From NCBI RefSeq assembly GCF_010233585.1, contig NZ_CP045997.1, positions 6,277,001 to 6,341,000 of the forward strand: a stretch of 64,000 nucleotides of DNA. Reading direction: 5' to 3'. The position numbers were made by a program, and so were the translations under genes. This DNA is from Spirosoma endbachense. GTDB taxonomy: Bacteria; Bacteroidota; Bacteroidia; Cytophagales; Spirosomataceae. Under the pieces are notes generated by a model that saw only the letters and a list, made by a program, of their open reading frames with translations, was not told the DNA's origin and searched no databases. Below, piece by piece: positions 1 through 9,404 of this stretch. Numbering within the stretch: position 1 is the first letter of the stretch; each line of letters begins with the position of its first letter.

Positions 1-718
1 CGCTTTGCGGGACGGTCCGGTACAGCGAATGGTCGAGCGTACTGTCCGTGCGGAAGATAAGTTCATAGGCTACGGGCTTCAGTTTATCTTCATACGTTCT
101 GATTTTGGCATTGGCATCCGGCCGGTCGAGGTGGACAATGGGCATGTACGCGAGTTTCCCGCCGAGCAAGTCGCCATTTTCGGCTTTGGCTTCGTCGTAC
201 GATTTGCTCGATTTGATAATCGCGTGGTCGATTGTGCCAGTCTTAACCAGTATTTGGTACGCATCTTTATAATAGTCGTAGCCTTTGTCGATGTTGATCA
301 TGACTCTGCCTTTGGCCAGTTGCATGCACTTCTCGAAAGTTGGAATCCGTTGCCGCGTGGGACCGCCGTGTTCATTTTTTAGTGTCAGTTTCTGCAATTC
401 CTCCCAGGTATAGTCTTCTGGTTTACCATGCCCTGATGTCGTCCGGTCGATAGTCGTGTCGTGCATCAGAATCAGTACGCCATCTTTTGTTTTTTTGAGG
501 TCGATTTCGACGACATCAACGCCCATTCTGATGGCATTTTCAATAGCAAGAACCGAGTTTTCGGGCGCTCCGCGCCAGTCGCCCCGATGCGCTACAACCA
601 ACACCTGTTTGCTGGTCGGATTGTGTAATTCACGAATGATTGTATCCACCGAGCCCGATTGAGCCCATGTTGAGACTGAGATCAGAATGGTTGAAATGAA
701 GAGTAATGAACGACGCAT
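1..718 (-). CDS. Glycerophosphodiester phosphodiesterase, secreted (3' end cut by window edge)
   Basis: Reading leftward from ATG at 718 the frame stays open to the window edge, giving about 239 residues of an incomplete protein. Residues 1-20 form a signal peptide ending near TWAQ. Next come VVAHRGDWRGAPENS and VDVVEIDLKKTKDG..LMHD, which are the HRG, acidic (E.D) and HD metal-binding motifs of the GDPD family. The family hydrolyses glycerophosphodiesters to glycerol-3-phosphate and an alcohol, here probably in the periplasm. It lies about 115 bases downstream of the SusD-like gene in the same orientation, which suggests that the SusCD pair feeds it with phosphodiester-containing substrates (inference). 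The missing C-terminus cannot be judged. Confidence 0.88.
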   Translation of the reverse strand, partial: MRRSLLFISTILISVSTWAQSGSVDTIIRELHNPTSKQVLVVAHRGDWRGAPENSVLAIENAIRMGVDVVEIDLKKTKDGVLILMHDTTIDRTTSGHGKPEDYTWEELQKLTLKNEHGGPTRQRIPTFEKCMQLAKGRVMINIDKGYDYYKDAYQILVKTGTIDHAIIKSSKSYDEAKAENGDLLGGKLAYMPIVHLDRPDANAKIRTYEDKLKPVAYELIFRTDSTLDHSLYRTVPQS

Positions 719-834
719 AAATGTACTTTTTGTAGTTGGCAGGAGTGTTTTCTTATAAAAAATGGAACGGTGTCGGCAAACCAACAAACACGAATAAATC
801 TGTCAGTCCGTCGATACCGTCCTAATAAACCTAC

Positions 835-2238
835 TCAATATCCTGGATTCTGTTTGATGGCCGGGTCGGTGTCGATCTGGCTTTGCGGAATCGGCATCAG
901 CAGGTCTTTAGCAGCAATGGTAATCAGGATGTTATTTGTTTTAAACCAGGCGTTCATGACTGAAATAGCCGTTCCGCTACGTAATAAATCGAACCAACGA
1001 TAGCCTTCACCGACCAATTCTAACTGACGTTCAAGGTCGATAGCTATCCGAAGATTTGCCTGAGACGCAGCCGTGGTATTCGCTAGTCCGGCCCGTGTCC
1101 GAATCAGGTTTAAATTTGTAGCAGCTGCGGTAGTGTTTCCTAATTCATTTTCCACCTCGGCCAGCATTAACAGGGCATCGGCGTAACGCAACACGACTAC
1201 ATCGCTGCCTCCGTCGGTAATGACAGCCGGTTGGGCCAGTTTACGACTCCAGGGAATGCCGGAGGTTGTTGCCGTGATGAAGGTGCCACGGCGTTTATCG
1301 GCAGCGGTGTAGAGCGCATACAGGCTTTTGGTAGGAAGGTTGTGCCCTTTCGCACCCGACACCGTACCCGATGGTGCATTCTGTTAAAACATCGTGCTGC
1401 CTTCGGTATTACCGTTTACGTTCGATGCAAACTGGACCGCGAAAATAATCTCCTTGTTGTTTTCATTCGTGATGCTGAACACATCGGCCGGATTGGGCAA
1501 CAAGGCATGTCGCCCCGAAGCAACCAGAGCCAGAAGCAATGTTCGGGCTTCGGCGTAGTTTTTCTGGGTAAGATGCACTTTCGCCAGCAAGGTTTGGGCA
1601 GCCGTTTTCACTACTTTCCCTGGCTGCGTTGAGGTTTCTGGCAATGTAGCAACAGCTTCGGTCAGGTCTTTTTTAATCTGGTCGTATACCTGCGCCGATG
1701 GCGTGCGGCCCTGCCCGAAATAGGTATTTGGATTTTCGGTTTCCTGTGTTACCAGTGGTACGTCGCCGTAAAGCTGAACCAGATTGAAATACAACATTGC
1801 CCGGATAAACTTCATCTCGCCGATACGGGCTTGCCTGGTGGCGGCAACAGCGTAGGGAACGTTATCAATTCTGTTCAACACAACGTTGGCCCGTTGGATG
1901 GCCTGATAAGAGTGACGCCAGACCAACGTGACCATATCATTGGCTGGAAGGATGGCGAACTGATCGATCTGCCCATAGGTACCACCATCATTGGCAGGTA
2001 CCTCGTCGTAGGTAACATCGGATTGAATTTCGGAGAAGGCCGGAAAATACAAACCATACAGGCCATTAGCCTGAAGTTTGGCATACGTAGCGTTAACGTA
2101 CTCTTCAACCTCAATTTCGTTCTGAAGAAAATTACCCAACTCTTTCGACGTAATCGGGTCTTGAAACAACTGCTTATCACAGGATGTCAGACCGAGTAAA
2201 CTGCTCAGTGACAGACAAAGGAGGAATATCTTTTTCAT
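835..2238 (-). pseudogene. SusD/RagB-like outer-membrane lipoprotein, interrupted by an in-frame stop
   Basis: The N-terminal part (2238 to 1384) has a lipoprotein signal with lipobox LTSC and the SusD fold start, including a TPR-like stretch RIGEMKFIRAMLYFNLVQLY. It ends at a TAA (1386-1384). Exactly in the same frame the sequence continues with QNAPSGTVSGAKG and the typical SusD C-terminus (RYADALLMLAEVEN, ERQLELVGEGYRWFDLLR, ending QNPGY) down to 835. The reconstructed length of about 467 residues is normal for the family. SusD proteins sit on the cell surface as a lid on the SusC barrel and bind the nutrient. The single nonsense codon without any frameshift suggests a recent mutation, a sequencing error or readthrough; without readthrough the product would be truncated at 284 residues. 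Confidence 0.85.
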
Positions 2239-2248
2239 GAGAAACTGC

Positions 2249-5200
2249 TTAAAAGTTGACGTTTACACCGACAATAAATGACTTGGCAACCGGATAATTA
2301 GCCTGCGAGAGACCATTCGTTAATACATTATCGGTTGAGGTAGCATCGGGGTTAAATCCCAGAAATTTGGTAAACGTGACCAGGTTGTTGGCCGTTATGT
2401 ACACCCGCGCTCCTGACAGTTTTACGGCAGAAGTCCACATTTTAGGCAGGTTGTAAGCTACTTGCAAATTCCGCAACCGTAGATAATCGGCATCTTTGAA
2501 AAATAGGTTCGATGCGCGGGTCAAGCGCCGGGCCGCCGAGAAGTTCCCCAGATTAGGCTGTGCCAGAAAACCATCCGGATTGTCGACGGGGTGGTATCGA
2601 TTTTCAAAATAATATTTGTTCGGGACACCGAATCCTTCGCCTGCTTCTTCCTGATTCGACAACTGCGTATCCCATATTTTACGTCCCTGAATGCCGACGA
2701 ACGAAAAACTAAGCTCAAGACCTTTGTAGGCGAAATTGCTGGAGAAACCGTACGTAAACTTCGGGTTGAACGTACCAAACGATTTGCGGTCGTTGAGGTC
2801 AATGACACCATCGCCGTTGAGGTCTTCCACAATATAATCACCTAGCAACGTACCGGCCAGTTTCGGGGTGCTGTTTAGTTGCTCCTCGGTTTTAAACACA
2901 CCTGTGACGTTATAGCCATAAAGTTCAGCAATAGAACCGCCAACTCGTGTCAGGAAATTGCTCGAAGCCCCCGTAATGATTTGACTCTGACCGGGAGCCA
3001 ACGCCAGTACTTTGTTGGCATTGGTGGCAATGTTTCCACTAAAACCCCATTGAACTGACCCTAAATTGATGTTCGTGCCACTCGCTTCGAGTTCAAACCC
3101 TCGGTTCTGAATGCGACCGATATTCTGGATCGACGAACTGAAACCCGATTGCTCCGGCACTGGTACGTCCAGCAGCAAATCTTTGGTAATGGACGAATAA
3201 TAGTCCGCTGCAACCGTAAAACGGCTTCCCAAGCCCAGATTCAGCCCTACATTGGTCGATGTTTTAACTTCCCATGACAAGTTGGGATTGGGTGTGGTCG
3301 TAGCCGCAAAACCAGAGGCAAGTGTACTACCATACACATAACTATCCGCATTGACTAGTGCCTGAGAGCCATAGTTACCAATCTGATTATTACCCGATTG
3401 ACCCCAGCTTCCACGAATTTTGGCGAACGTAATCAGATTCGTTTTCGGAAAAAACGATTCGTTGCTGATAATCCAGCCGCCTGTAATGGATGGAAAATTA
3501 CCCCATTTCCGGTCGTCACCGAAGCGGGACGATCCATCGCGCCGAATGGTGGCGGTAAACAGGTATTTGTTCAGGTAGGCATACTGAGCACGTGCCAAAT
3601 AAGAAGCCTGGGTCCAGGCATAGCGAGTCGCTGATGCCGTAAAGGCGCTGGCCCCGCCGATATTCGTAATGTTGTTATCGGCAATGCCCGAACCCGTAAT
3701 GAACGTACGGCTTCCCGTTTCTTTCTGAAAGGTATACCCCACTAACAAGTCGATGCTGTGATCCTTAATTTGCCGATTATACGTAATCGTGTTTTCAGAC
3801 AGGTAACTGACGTTAAAATCGCGGGTTTCGGTTGCTACTGCCGGTTTAGGCGCTGCTGTCCGGTAGCCGCCCACATCCGATGGATTGTAGAAATCAAAGT
3901 AGTTGCTAACCAGATCACCTCCCAGTAATGTCTTGAATGTCAGACCACCAATAGGTTGATAGGCAAGATACGAATTGCCAAAGGTTCGGTAAAAGTCACG
4001 CTGATTCTTGATTTTTAGCGCCAGCGCCACAGCGTTTTCACCCAAGGCGCCATCTTCGGGGGTGTTTGCGATAATTTGTTGACTAATGGCCAGTGACCCA
4101 TCGGCATTATAAGGCGAAAACATCGGGTACATGATGTACATGTTTGCAATCGGGTCGAACGATTGGTTGCCGCTATTGTCAAAAAAATTCTGCGAGTTAT
4201 ATGACGGGTTAAGGCTTACGCCCATATCGAACTTGTCTGACAGTCTGGAGTCGACCTTAATTGTGCCACTGTATCGTTTCAGGCCGTTGTTGATTACAAT
4301 CCCCTGCTGATTGAAGTAGTTGAGCGATACATAGTAATTCGTTCTGGCCGAGCCGCCCGAAATACCAATGTTATAGCTACTCATCACCCCATTCCGAAAC
4401 AGCTCGTTGAGCCAGTTCGTATTGGTCAGGCCGGGCTGCTTGTCGAGCCACGGTTGGATATAGTTCAGGCGAAGTTCGCGTAGGCTGGCCCCTTTGGCAA
4501 TGCGGGTGGCGCGGTCATCAGTGATGCTCCGATTAGCTGGGTTTTTCGATACGTAGCCCCAGTCTCGGGCTTCGGTAAAATATTGAGCTGCCTGATAGGC
4601 ATCGACATATTCCACATTATCACTACGTTGCTGAATACCCGTGTACGCATCGAGCGATACACTCATTTTTTCGGCTTTACCCTTTTTCGTCGTAATTAGT
4701 ACCACCCCGTTAGCAGCCCGTGAGCCGTAAATGGCGGCTGATGATGGGTCTTTCAGGATGTCCATCGTTTCGATGTCCTGCGGATTAATCGAGTTAAACG
4801 AGGATCCTTCCGAGAGCGGAAATCCATCGACCACAATCAGCGGATTACGTCCGGCTGTTAACGTACCGATGCCGCGAATCACTATCTGCGGATTCGAACC
4901 CGGCTGCGCGGAAGCATCGTTGATGATTACCCCAGCCGCTTTCCCGGCCAGTTGTTGGGCAAAACTACTACCGTTGTATCGATTCAGTTCCTGCCCTTTT
5001 ACCTGCGAGATAACCCCCGTTATCTTCGCTTTCGACTGGGCACCGTAACCAATGACGACTGCGTCGTTGAGCGAGCGGGATTCGAGTTTCATCCGGACCA
5101 GCAGGCTATTGTTATCGCCAGCGTTGATCAGGAAATCGTTGATCGGTTGTTTTTCGTAGCCAATGTAGCTGAACGTAAAGCTATACTTTGTCCCCGCTTT

Positions 5201-5434
5201 CAGATTGTTGAGGGTGAAAAACCCATCAGTATCGGTTGTGGTTCCACGCGCATCAGACCTGCCCGGTTCGTTGAGAAGTACGGTAACGCCAACGAGTGGT
5301 TCTCCTTTTTCGTCAAGTACTTTTCCTTTCAGCAACGAGGTTTGCTGCCCCATTGCTGTTCCTGCCAGGAGCATCAGTAGAGCGCTCGTCATCAGGATTA
5401 GTTGTTTCCTACAGTTATGTACGTAGTGTTTCAT
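2249..5434 (-). CDS. SusC/RagA-family TonB-linked outer-membrane transporter
   Basis: About 1061 residues from the preferred start at 5434 (MKHYVHNCRKQ); an upstream start at 5461 would put nine residues before the signal peptide. After the signal peptide (ends TAMGQQ) comes a carboxypeptidase-regulatory-like beta-sandwich (KGKVLDEKGEPLVGVTV), then a linker with VVIGYGAQ, the plug domain (AGKAAGVIINDASAQPGSNP, IVIRGIGTL, NPLIVVDGFP), and a long beta-barrel ending in a hydrophobic strand (SFIVGVNVNF). SusC proteins import ligands across the outer membrane using TonB energy. The susD-like gene starts 11 bases downstream, and FecR and an ECF sigma factor lie upstream in the same orientation. The substrate cannot be read from sequence; the downstream phosphodiesterase hints at glycerophosphodiester-type compounds. 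Confidence 0.95.
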   Translation of the reverse strand: MKHYVHNCRKQLILMTSALLMLLAGTAMGQQTSLLKGKVLDEKGEPLVGVTVLLNEPGRSDARGTTTDTDGFFTLNNLKAGTKYSFTFSYIGYEKQPINDFLINAGDNNSLLVRMKLESRSLNDAVVIGYGAQSKAKITGVISQVKGQELNRYNGSSFAQQLAGKAAGVIINDASAQPGSNPQIVIRGIGTLTAGRNPLIVVDGFPLSEGSSFNSINPQDIETMDILKDPSSAAIYGSRAANGVVLITTKKGKAEKMSVSLDAYTGIQQRSDNVEYVDAYQAAQYFTEARDWGYVSKNPANRSITDDRATRIAKGASLRELRLNYIQPWLDKQPGLTNTNWLNELFRNGVMSSYNIGISGGSARTNYYVSLNYFNQQGIVINNGLKRYSGTIKVDSRLSDKFDMGVSLNPSYNSQNFFDNSGNQSFDPIANMYIMYPMFSPYNADGSLAISQQIIANTPEDGALGENAVALALKIKNQRDFYRTFGNSYLAYQPIGGLTFKTLLGGDLVSNYFDFYNPSDVGGYRTAAPKPAVATETRDFNVSYLSENTITYNRQIKDHSIDLLVGYTFQKETGSRTFITGSGIADNNITNIGGASAFTASATRYAWTQASYLARAQYAYLNKYLFTATIRRDGSSRFGDDRKWGNFPSITGGWIISNESFFPKTNLITFAKIRGSWGQSGNNQIGNYGSQALVNADSYVYGSTLASGFAATTTPNPNLSWEVKTSTNVGLNLGLGSRFTVAADYYSSITKDLLLDVPVPEQSGFSSSIQNIGRIQNRGFELEASGTNINLGSVQWGFSGNIATNANKVLALAPGQSQIITGASSNFLTRVGGSIAELYGYNVTGVFKTEEQLNSTPKLAGTLLGDYIVEDLNGDGVIDLNDRKSFGTFNPKFTYGFSSNFAYKGLELSFSFVGIQGRKIWDTQLSNQEEAGEGFGVPNKYYFENRYHPVDNPDGFLAQPNLGNFSAARRLTRASNLFFKDADYLRLRNLQVAYNLPKMWTSAVKLSGARVYITANNLVTFTKFLGFNPDATSTDNVLTNGLSQANYPVAKSFIVGVNVNF

Positions 5435-5539
5435 AAGACACAGTTGGTCATTTTTAGGCAAAAAGATTACTGTAACCCTACTTTAGGGCGTTTTTAAGTA
5501 GGCCGTTCGTTAGGCCTAGTTCAGAAAATTAGCGATGAT

Positions 5540-6607
5540 TTACTCGGGCGACTTGCGGATAATTACCTTATCCGCATCTTGTTTGAATGATAAATTGTTC
5601 ATTGAACACACGGCTTCCAGCACAACCCGCAATGAGTCGGATGGAATAAACGTACCTGAAAACGACAAGCCCTGCACGTCTGCCGGGTTGGCCTCAATCT
5701 GTACGTTATATCGTTTTCCAACTTCGGCCAGTACATTCATCAGCGGTTCTTTGTTGAATCGCAACCACGCAACCGGTGGTGGAGCCGATGGGGCGGTTGG
5801 TGGTCGACGGATCGACGTTCTCGCTTCGCCAATCCGTCGAATACGTACCTGCTTCGTCGTTCTATCAGCCGTAAATGCCTGACCAGGAGTTAAGTATGCA
5901 TCGGCCAGGCTCAGACCGCTTTCGGGTGTGGCTCGCACGACCACGCGACCTTCCAGTAACTCGACCGATAGTTGGCCTGACTCCCTGGCTCGTACCCAGA
6001 ACTGGGTACCCAATGCGGTTGTCGTAAAACCATTAGCCAGCACCTCAAACGGATGGTTGGGATCTTTAGCTACCGTAAACAACGCATCGCCGGTTAGGCT
6101 GATGTTGCGGGATGGTTTGCCAAACGGCTCGTAGTAACTAACACGACTACCCGGCTGGAGCTTCAGCGTCGAACCATCCGCCAACATTACGTTCATGACC
6201 GAATGACTGGTATTGGTTTTGTGCGTCAACCGCCAGGGTTGGCGAATTTCCGGTTTGGCTACGACGGTAGTTGTGGTAGTAGGTTTGTATTGATAGAAAA
6301 GCCACCCGCCAATCAGCACCAGCATGGCTGCTGCCGCCCAGGCCAACCAGTTTTGTCGGAAGGTACTAACCGGACGTATTACCGCTTCACCAAGAATCTG
6401 GCGGTGGAGCCGTGCCAGAATTACTGATGATTGCCTGTCGGTCAAGGGTTTTTCGTCACTCTGTAAGTTCTGGTCATAGTCACTATGTAACGAATTCTCC
6501 CAGGCTTGCTCGTCCTGCATGAACTGGCGCAAAAGCCGTTGTTTCTCGGCTTCGGTAGCCGTTCCCGCCCAGAATTTTTCGACGATATGGTGGAGTTCCT
6601 GCATCAT
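5540..6607 (-). CDS. FecR-family anti-sigma factor
   Basis: The protein has a short cytoplasmic N-terminal region, one membrane helix (roughly residues 86-106 of 355, WLAWAAAAMLVLIGGWLFY), a FecR domain (LADGSTLKLQPGSRVSYYEPF ... GDALFTVAKDPNHPFEVLANG ... LGTQFWVRA) and a C-terminal DUF4974-like domain (NVLAEVGKRYNVQIEANP). This layout is typical of Bacteroidota FecR proteins, which hold an ECF sigma factor at the inner membrane and release it on a signal from the partner TonB transporter. ATG at 6607 is chosen over GTG at 6613. The partner sigma gene lies just upstream (about 110 bases) and SusC just downstream, so this is a three-part cell-surface signalling unit. Confidence 0.93.
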   Translation of the reverse strand: MMQELHHIVEKFWAGTATEAEKQRLLRQFMQDEQAWENSLHSDYDQNLQSDEKPLTDRQSSVILARLHRQILGEAVIRPVSTFRQNWLAWAAAAMLVLIGGWLFYQYKPTTTTTVVAKPEIRQPWRLTHKTNTSHSVMNVMLADGSTLKLQPGSRVSYYEPFGKPSRNISLTGDALFTVAKDPNHPFEVLANGFTTTALGTQFWVRARESGQLSVELLEGRVVVRATPESGLSLADAYLTPGQAFTADRTTKQVRIRRIGEARTSIRRPPTAPSAPPPVAWLRFNKEPLMNVLAEVGKRYNVQIEANPADVQGLSFSGTFIPSDSLRVVLEAVCSMNNLSFKQDADKVIIRKSPE

Positions 6608-6719
6608 GTACACCCTAAATACACCGAAGGGAAAAATAGGGGATGCCTTTCTGTGTTACCAAATTGTTAAGCGTAATTTTTGGGGCAAGTGATTGGGCTG
6701 AAGGCCAGCATCGAAAACG

Positions 6720-7334
6720 TCATAAGAGGTCTATAACGAATACTAATACGGAGACAGCCGATGCGCGAGACGATCTATTTTGCTCCTCAATGTGTTTTTT
6801 TACCTGACGGGTTGCCTGTTTGAGGTAATCTTTGACTGATTGAACGGAAATCCCCAGCCGTTCGGCCACTTCTTCATAGGACTTGCCTTCGAAGCGCAAC
6901 AGTTGAAACACTTCTTTCTTGCGGGCGGGGAGCTGGCTGACAGCGGCTTCGATCATCGAGAGCTGGCTAACGAAAAAATCTTCGTCGAGCGGTTCTTCCG
7001 CAACCGTTGTTTCCGGAAGGTCGGTTTGCTGAGTAACTACCGTCGATTCTTTAAGTTTCTTTTTAAGGTAGGATAGCGCTTTGTTATAGCTAACAACAAA
7101 CAGCCAGCCCGCTACCGATTTGTCCTGGTGAATAATATACCGGTTTTCCCAAAGCGCTAAAAAAACTTCCTGAAGGATGTCTTCGGCCGCATCCGGTTGC
7201 TTCACCAGTTTAAAAATATTGGCGTAGACTGGCTGTTTATATTGATGATAGAAGGCGTCAAAGGCTTCCACCTGGTTGTTGGCGAGCGCGTGTATTAATT
7301 CGAGTTCGGACTTTGCTGGCAGCTTTGTCGCCAT
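6720..7334 (-). CDS. ECF-type RNA polymerase sigma-70 factor
   Basis: 204 residues. Region 2 is at about residues 20-90 (FDAFYHQYKQPVYANIFKLV, DAAEDILQEVFLALWENR, SVAGWLFVVSYNKALSYL) and region 4 at about 130-180 (LPARKKEVFQLLRFEGKSYEEVAERLGISVQSVKDYL, a helix-turn-helix). This is the Bacteroidota FecI/RpoE-like type normally paired with FecR, which follows it directly. It probably drives the SusC/SusD/phosphodiesterase genes downstream and may be held inactive by the FecR protein. A hydrophobic C-terminal tail (SVLVFVIDLL) is slightly unusual. Confidence 0.93.
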   Translation of the reverse strand: MATKLPAKSELELIHALANNQVEAFDAFYHQYKQPVYANIFKLVKQPDAAEDILQEVFLALWENRYIIHQDKSVAGWLFVVSYNKALSYLKKKLKESTVVTQQTDLPETTVAEEPLDEDFFVSQLSMIEAAVSQLPARKKEVFQLLRFEGKSYEEVAERLGISVQSVKDYLKQATRQVKKHIEEQNRSSRASAVSVLVFVIDLL

Positions 7335-7576
7335 AACTACTATCTATAAGTATAACTTTGATCTTGCCATTCTGCTAATAGAAGCCTGCAGCAATGAAAA
7401 TCTTTAAATCAGAATTTCTACATATAATACAAATTTAAGCAATAGTCTATAAGTAACGTTTTATAAAATTGTTAATAGGTGAAGTAGTATCTAGTCCTGA
7501 AACGTTCTGGATTTATGTACTGATTTTCGATAAAAATTATGGGCCCGTTTCATGTAGTGAAGAAATAGGTTGAAAA

Positions 7577-8026
7577 CTACTTTGCTTCTGATCTGGAGAT
7601 AGGTACCAAGCGATTGAGATTAACCGGTCGATAGGGTTCATCAATATAGTGAGTCCTGTCAAACGGTTCTTCTGCCATGACCAATAGAATGGCATCAGGA
7701 CTAAAGCGGTACATAAAGCGCCAGTCCTGAGGAGCCAGCAGTAAATAATGATGGGGTGTTGATAAATAATAAAAATGATCTTCGAACGGGGTTTGAACAT
7801 AGACATGAACAGAACCGATTACGCATTGTAACATCATCTGGCAGGAAGGGTGCCGATGGCCACCCCGGTAGCCAAATTCGGGAACCTGGTTAATCCAGAA
7901 CAACCGCTTAAGGGGTTGTTTCCAATCCGATTCAAGCCAGTTGGGCTCATCAACCTGATTTTTGTTCCGAAAAAATGTTTGAGCCATGCCAGATACAATT
8001 TTTCCTCCTTCTGCTAGAGCATTCAT
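7577..8026 (-). CDS. WxcM/FdtA-like cupin (sugar 3,4-ketoisomerase family)
   Basis: 149 residues. Motifs of the FdtA/QdtA/WxcM C-terminal family are clear: FGYRGGHRHPSCQMMLQCV (the RG.H.H cupin metal-site region), GSVHVYV, HHYLLLAPQDWRFMYRFSPDAILLVMAEEPFDRTHYIDEPY. Characterised members isomerise dTDP-4-keto-6-deoxyglucose for deoxy-amino sugars on surface glycans. No dTDP-sugar synthesis, aminotransferase or glycosyltransferase genes are nearby, so here it is an orphan and the exact reaction is uncertain. An internal ATG (7987) could also start the protein, since an AGGAGG lies 16 bases upstream of it. An IS110 copy lies about 140 bases upstream. Confidence 0.75.
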   Translation of the reverse strand: MNALAEGGKIVSGMAQTFFRNKNQVDEPNWLESDWKQPLKRLFWINQVPEFGYRGGHRHPSCQMMLQCVIGSVHVYVQTPFEDHFYYLSTPHHYLLLAPQDWRFMYRFSPDAILLVMAEEPFDRTHYIDEPYRPVNLNRLVPISRSEAK

Positions 8027-8048
8027 TCGGCCTCCGTGATAAGCAAGA

Positions 8049-8074
8049 ACGCTGGAAACAAATTGTTCCAGCGT
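8049..8074. terminator. Hairpin, possible terminator
   Basis: A 10-base-pair perfect stem (AACGCTGGAA with TTCCAGCGTT) around a six-base loop lies between the cupin gene start and the IS110 left end. No clean T-run follows on either strand, so terminator function is tentative. Confidence 0.45.
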
Positions 8075-8183
8075 TTCCCGTTTTCTTAACCTAAACTGAT
8101 CCGCGATCCCTCAGTTGACGTGAGTGAAGGGGACCAATCAGTACCTAACAACTACGGTCATAGAATACCTTTAGGTTTGAGGA

Positions 8184-8363
8184 CTGGTAAGAAACCAAGA
8201 TTTGGTAGCTTGCCAGACAGACAACCGAGCGGGCTTCCCTAGCGTCTCCGGCCAGGTTTGCGTCCTATGGGCCGATTCAGGTCCCGCTCGGTCTTTCTTA
8301 CTTAACCTCGAATAGAAATTTGGATTCTCAGATCCATTAGCAAGGTAGCGAGTGATAAGTAAG
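8184..8363 (+). ncRNA. Candidate IS110 bridge RNA
   Basis: Three modules can be drawn by eye. (1) A 5' stem-loop: 8184-8191 pairs with 8209-8216 and an inner ACCAA/TTGGT (8194-8198 with 8202-8206). (2) A stem-internal-loop-stem: ACCGAGCGGG (8224-8233) with CCCGCTCGGT (8283-8292), inner CGGCC/GGCCG (8249-8253 with 8270-8274). (3) A second one: CTTACTTA (8297-8304) with TAAGTAAG (8356-8363), inner TGGAT/ATCCA (8321-8325 with 8332-8336). Size (about 180 bases), position upstream of the transposase and the order of a stem-loop then two looped modules match the published IS621-type bridge RNA, where the first loop reads the target and the second the donor. Transcription itself is not shown. Confidence 0.72.
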
Positions 8364-8396
8364 CGTCTGATTGGAAACTCTAAATTAAGTACCCAC

Positions 8397-9404
8397 ATGG
8401 AAATTCGCTATTACATTGGTATTGATGTTTCGAAGATCACTTTAGATTGGGCCGTTTATGCTAACCAGCGAATGGTTTGGCAAACCCAATCGGAGAATTC
8501 ATCGGTGGCTGTCCGAGCGGTGATTAAACAACTCCAGACGCTGGCATGCTTTAAGAACACAAATTGCGTAGTTTGTATGGAGCATACAGGCCTTTACAAT
8601 GCCCATGCCCTAGAAGTGCTCTTTCAGGCCCAATTTCCGATTTGGCTGGAGGCTTCCCTACACATTAAACAAGCGAGTGGGTTACAGCGAGGCAAGTCCG
8701 ACAGCGTTGATGCGCAACGGATTGCTGAATATGCGTATCGCTTTCGGGACCGCCTTCGGCTGTGGCAACCGCCCCGCCCTGTTATGAAAAAATTAGCCGA
8801 GTTAACCCGGCTGCGTCAACGACTGCAAGGTATGATCAGTCAATTGAAAGTGCCCCTGACCGAACAGAAACGCTTTGGCGACAAAAGCTTGACCGCTCAA
8901 TTAAGTCAGCATTGCAGTAGTTCACTCAAGGCGCTAGTCAGCGACTTGAAAGGAATTGAAAAAGCCATCAAACAACTCATCGCAGATGACCCTACTCTGA
9001 AATCACTTTTTGAGTTGGTGACCTCCGTACCCGGTGTCGGTCAAGTCGTAGCGACTGAACTGATCCTGGCCAGCGACGAGTTTAAAGCCATTGACGACCC
9101 CAAAAAGCTAGCCTGCCATGCAGGAGTGGCCCCTTTTGAACACTCTTCAGGCAGTAGCATTCGCAGGAAAACCCGCGTGAATCATCAGGCTCGAAAATCG
9201 CTCAAGACCTTACTTCATCTGGCAGCTATGTCAGCTCTTCAAGTCAAGGGCGACCTTCAGCAGTACTATCAACGGAAAGTGGCCGAGGGCAAGAATAAGA
9301 TGTTGGTCATCAACGCATTACGCAACAAACTCATCCATCGGGTCTATGCAGTAGTCAAGAGAGGTAAAAAATATGATAAAACTTATACGATCGCCCTTGC
9401 TTGA
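8397..9404 (+). CDS. IS110-family transposase (bridge-RNA-guided recombinase family)
   Basis: 335 residues from ATG 8397 (MEIRYYIGIDVSK); an earlier in-frame start at 8352 would lie inside the RNA candidate. The N-terminal RuvC-like DEDD domain shows D10 in YIGIDVSK, E62 in CMEHTGLY, and D102 and D105 in GKSDSVDAQRIAEYA. The C-terminal Transposase_20 domain has VTSVPGVGQVVATELI and HAGVAPFEHSSGSSIRRKTRV, with the catalytic serine expected near residue 251. All key residues are present and the frame is intact, so the enzyme is probably functional. It should insert and excise the element together with the structured RNA encoded just upstream. Confidence 0.95.
   Translation: MEIRYYIGIDVSKITLDWAVYANQRMVWQTQSENSSVAVRAVIKQLQTLACFKNTNCVVCMEHTGLYNAHALEVLFQAQFPIWLEASLHIKQASGLQRGKSDSVDAQRIAEYAYRFRDRLRLWQPPRPVMKKLAELTRLRQRLQGMISQLKVPLTEQKRFGDKSLTAQLSQHCSSSLKALVSDLKGIEKAIKQLIADDPTLKSLFELVTSVPGVGQVVATELILASDEFKAIDDPKKLACHAGVAPFEHSSGSSIRRKTRVNHQARKSLKTLLHLAAMSALQVKGDLQQYYQRKVAEGKNKMLVINALRNKLIHRVYAVVKRGKKYDKTYTIALA

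Noticed and set aside
8171..8398. Minus-strand frame over the IS110 left end
   Set aside because: It is fully explained by the structured RNA region; composition follows the stems.
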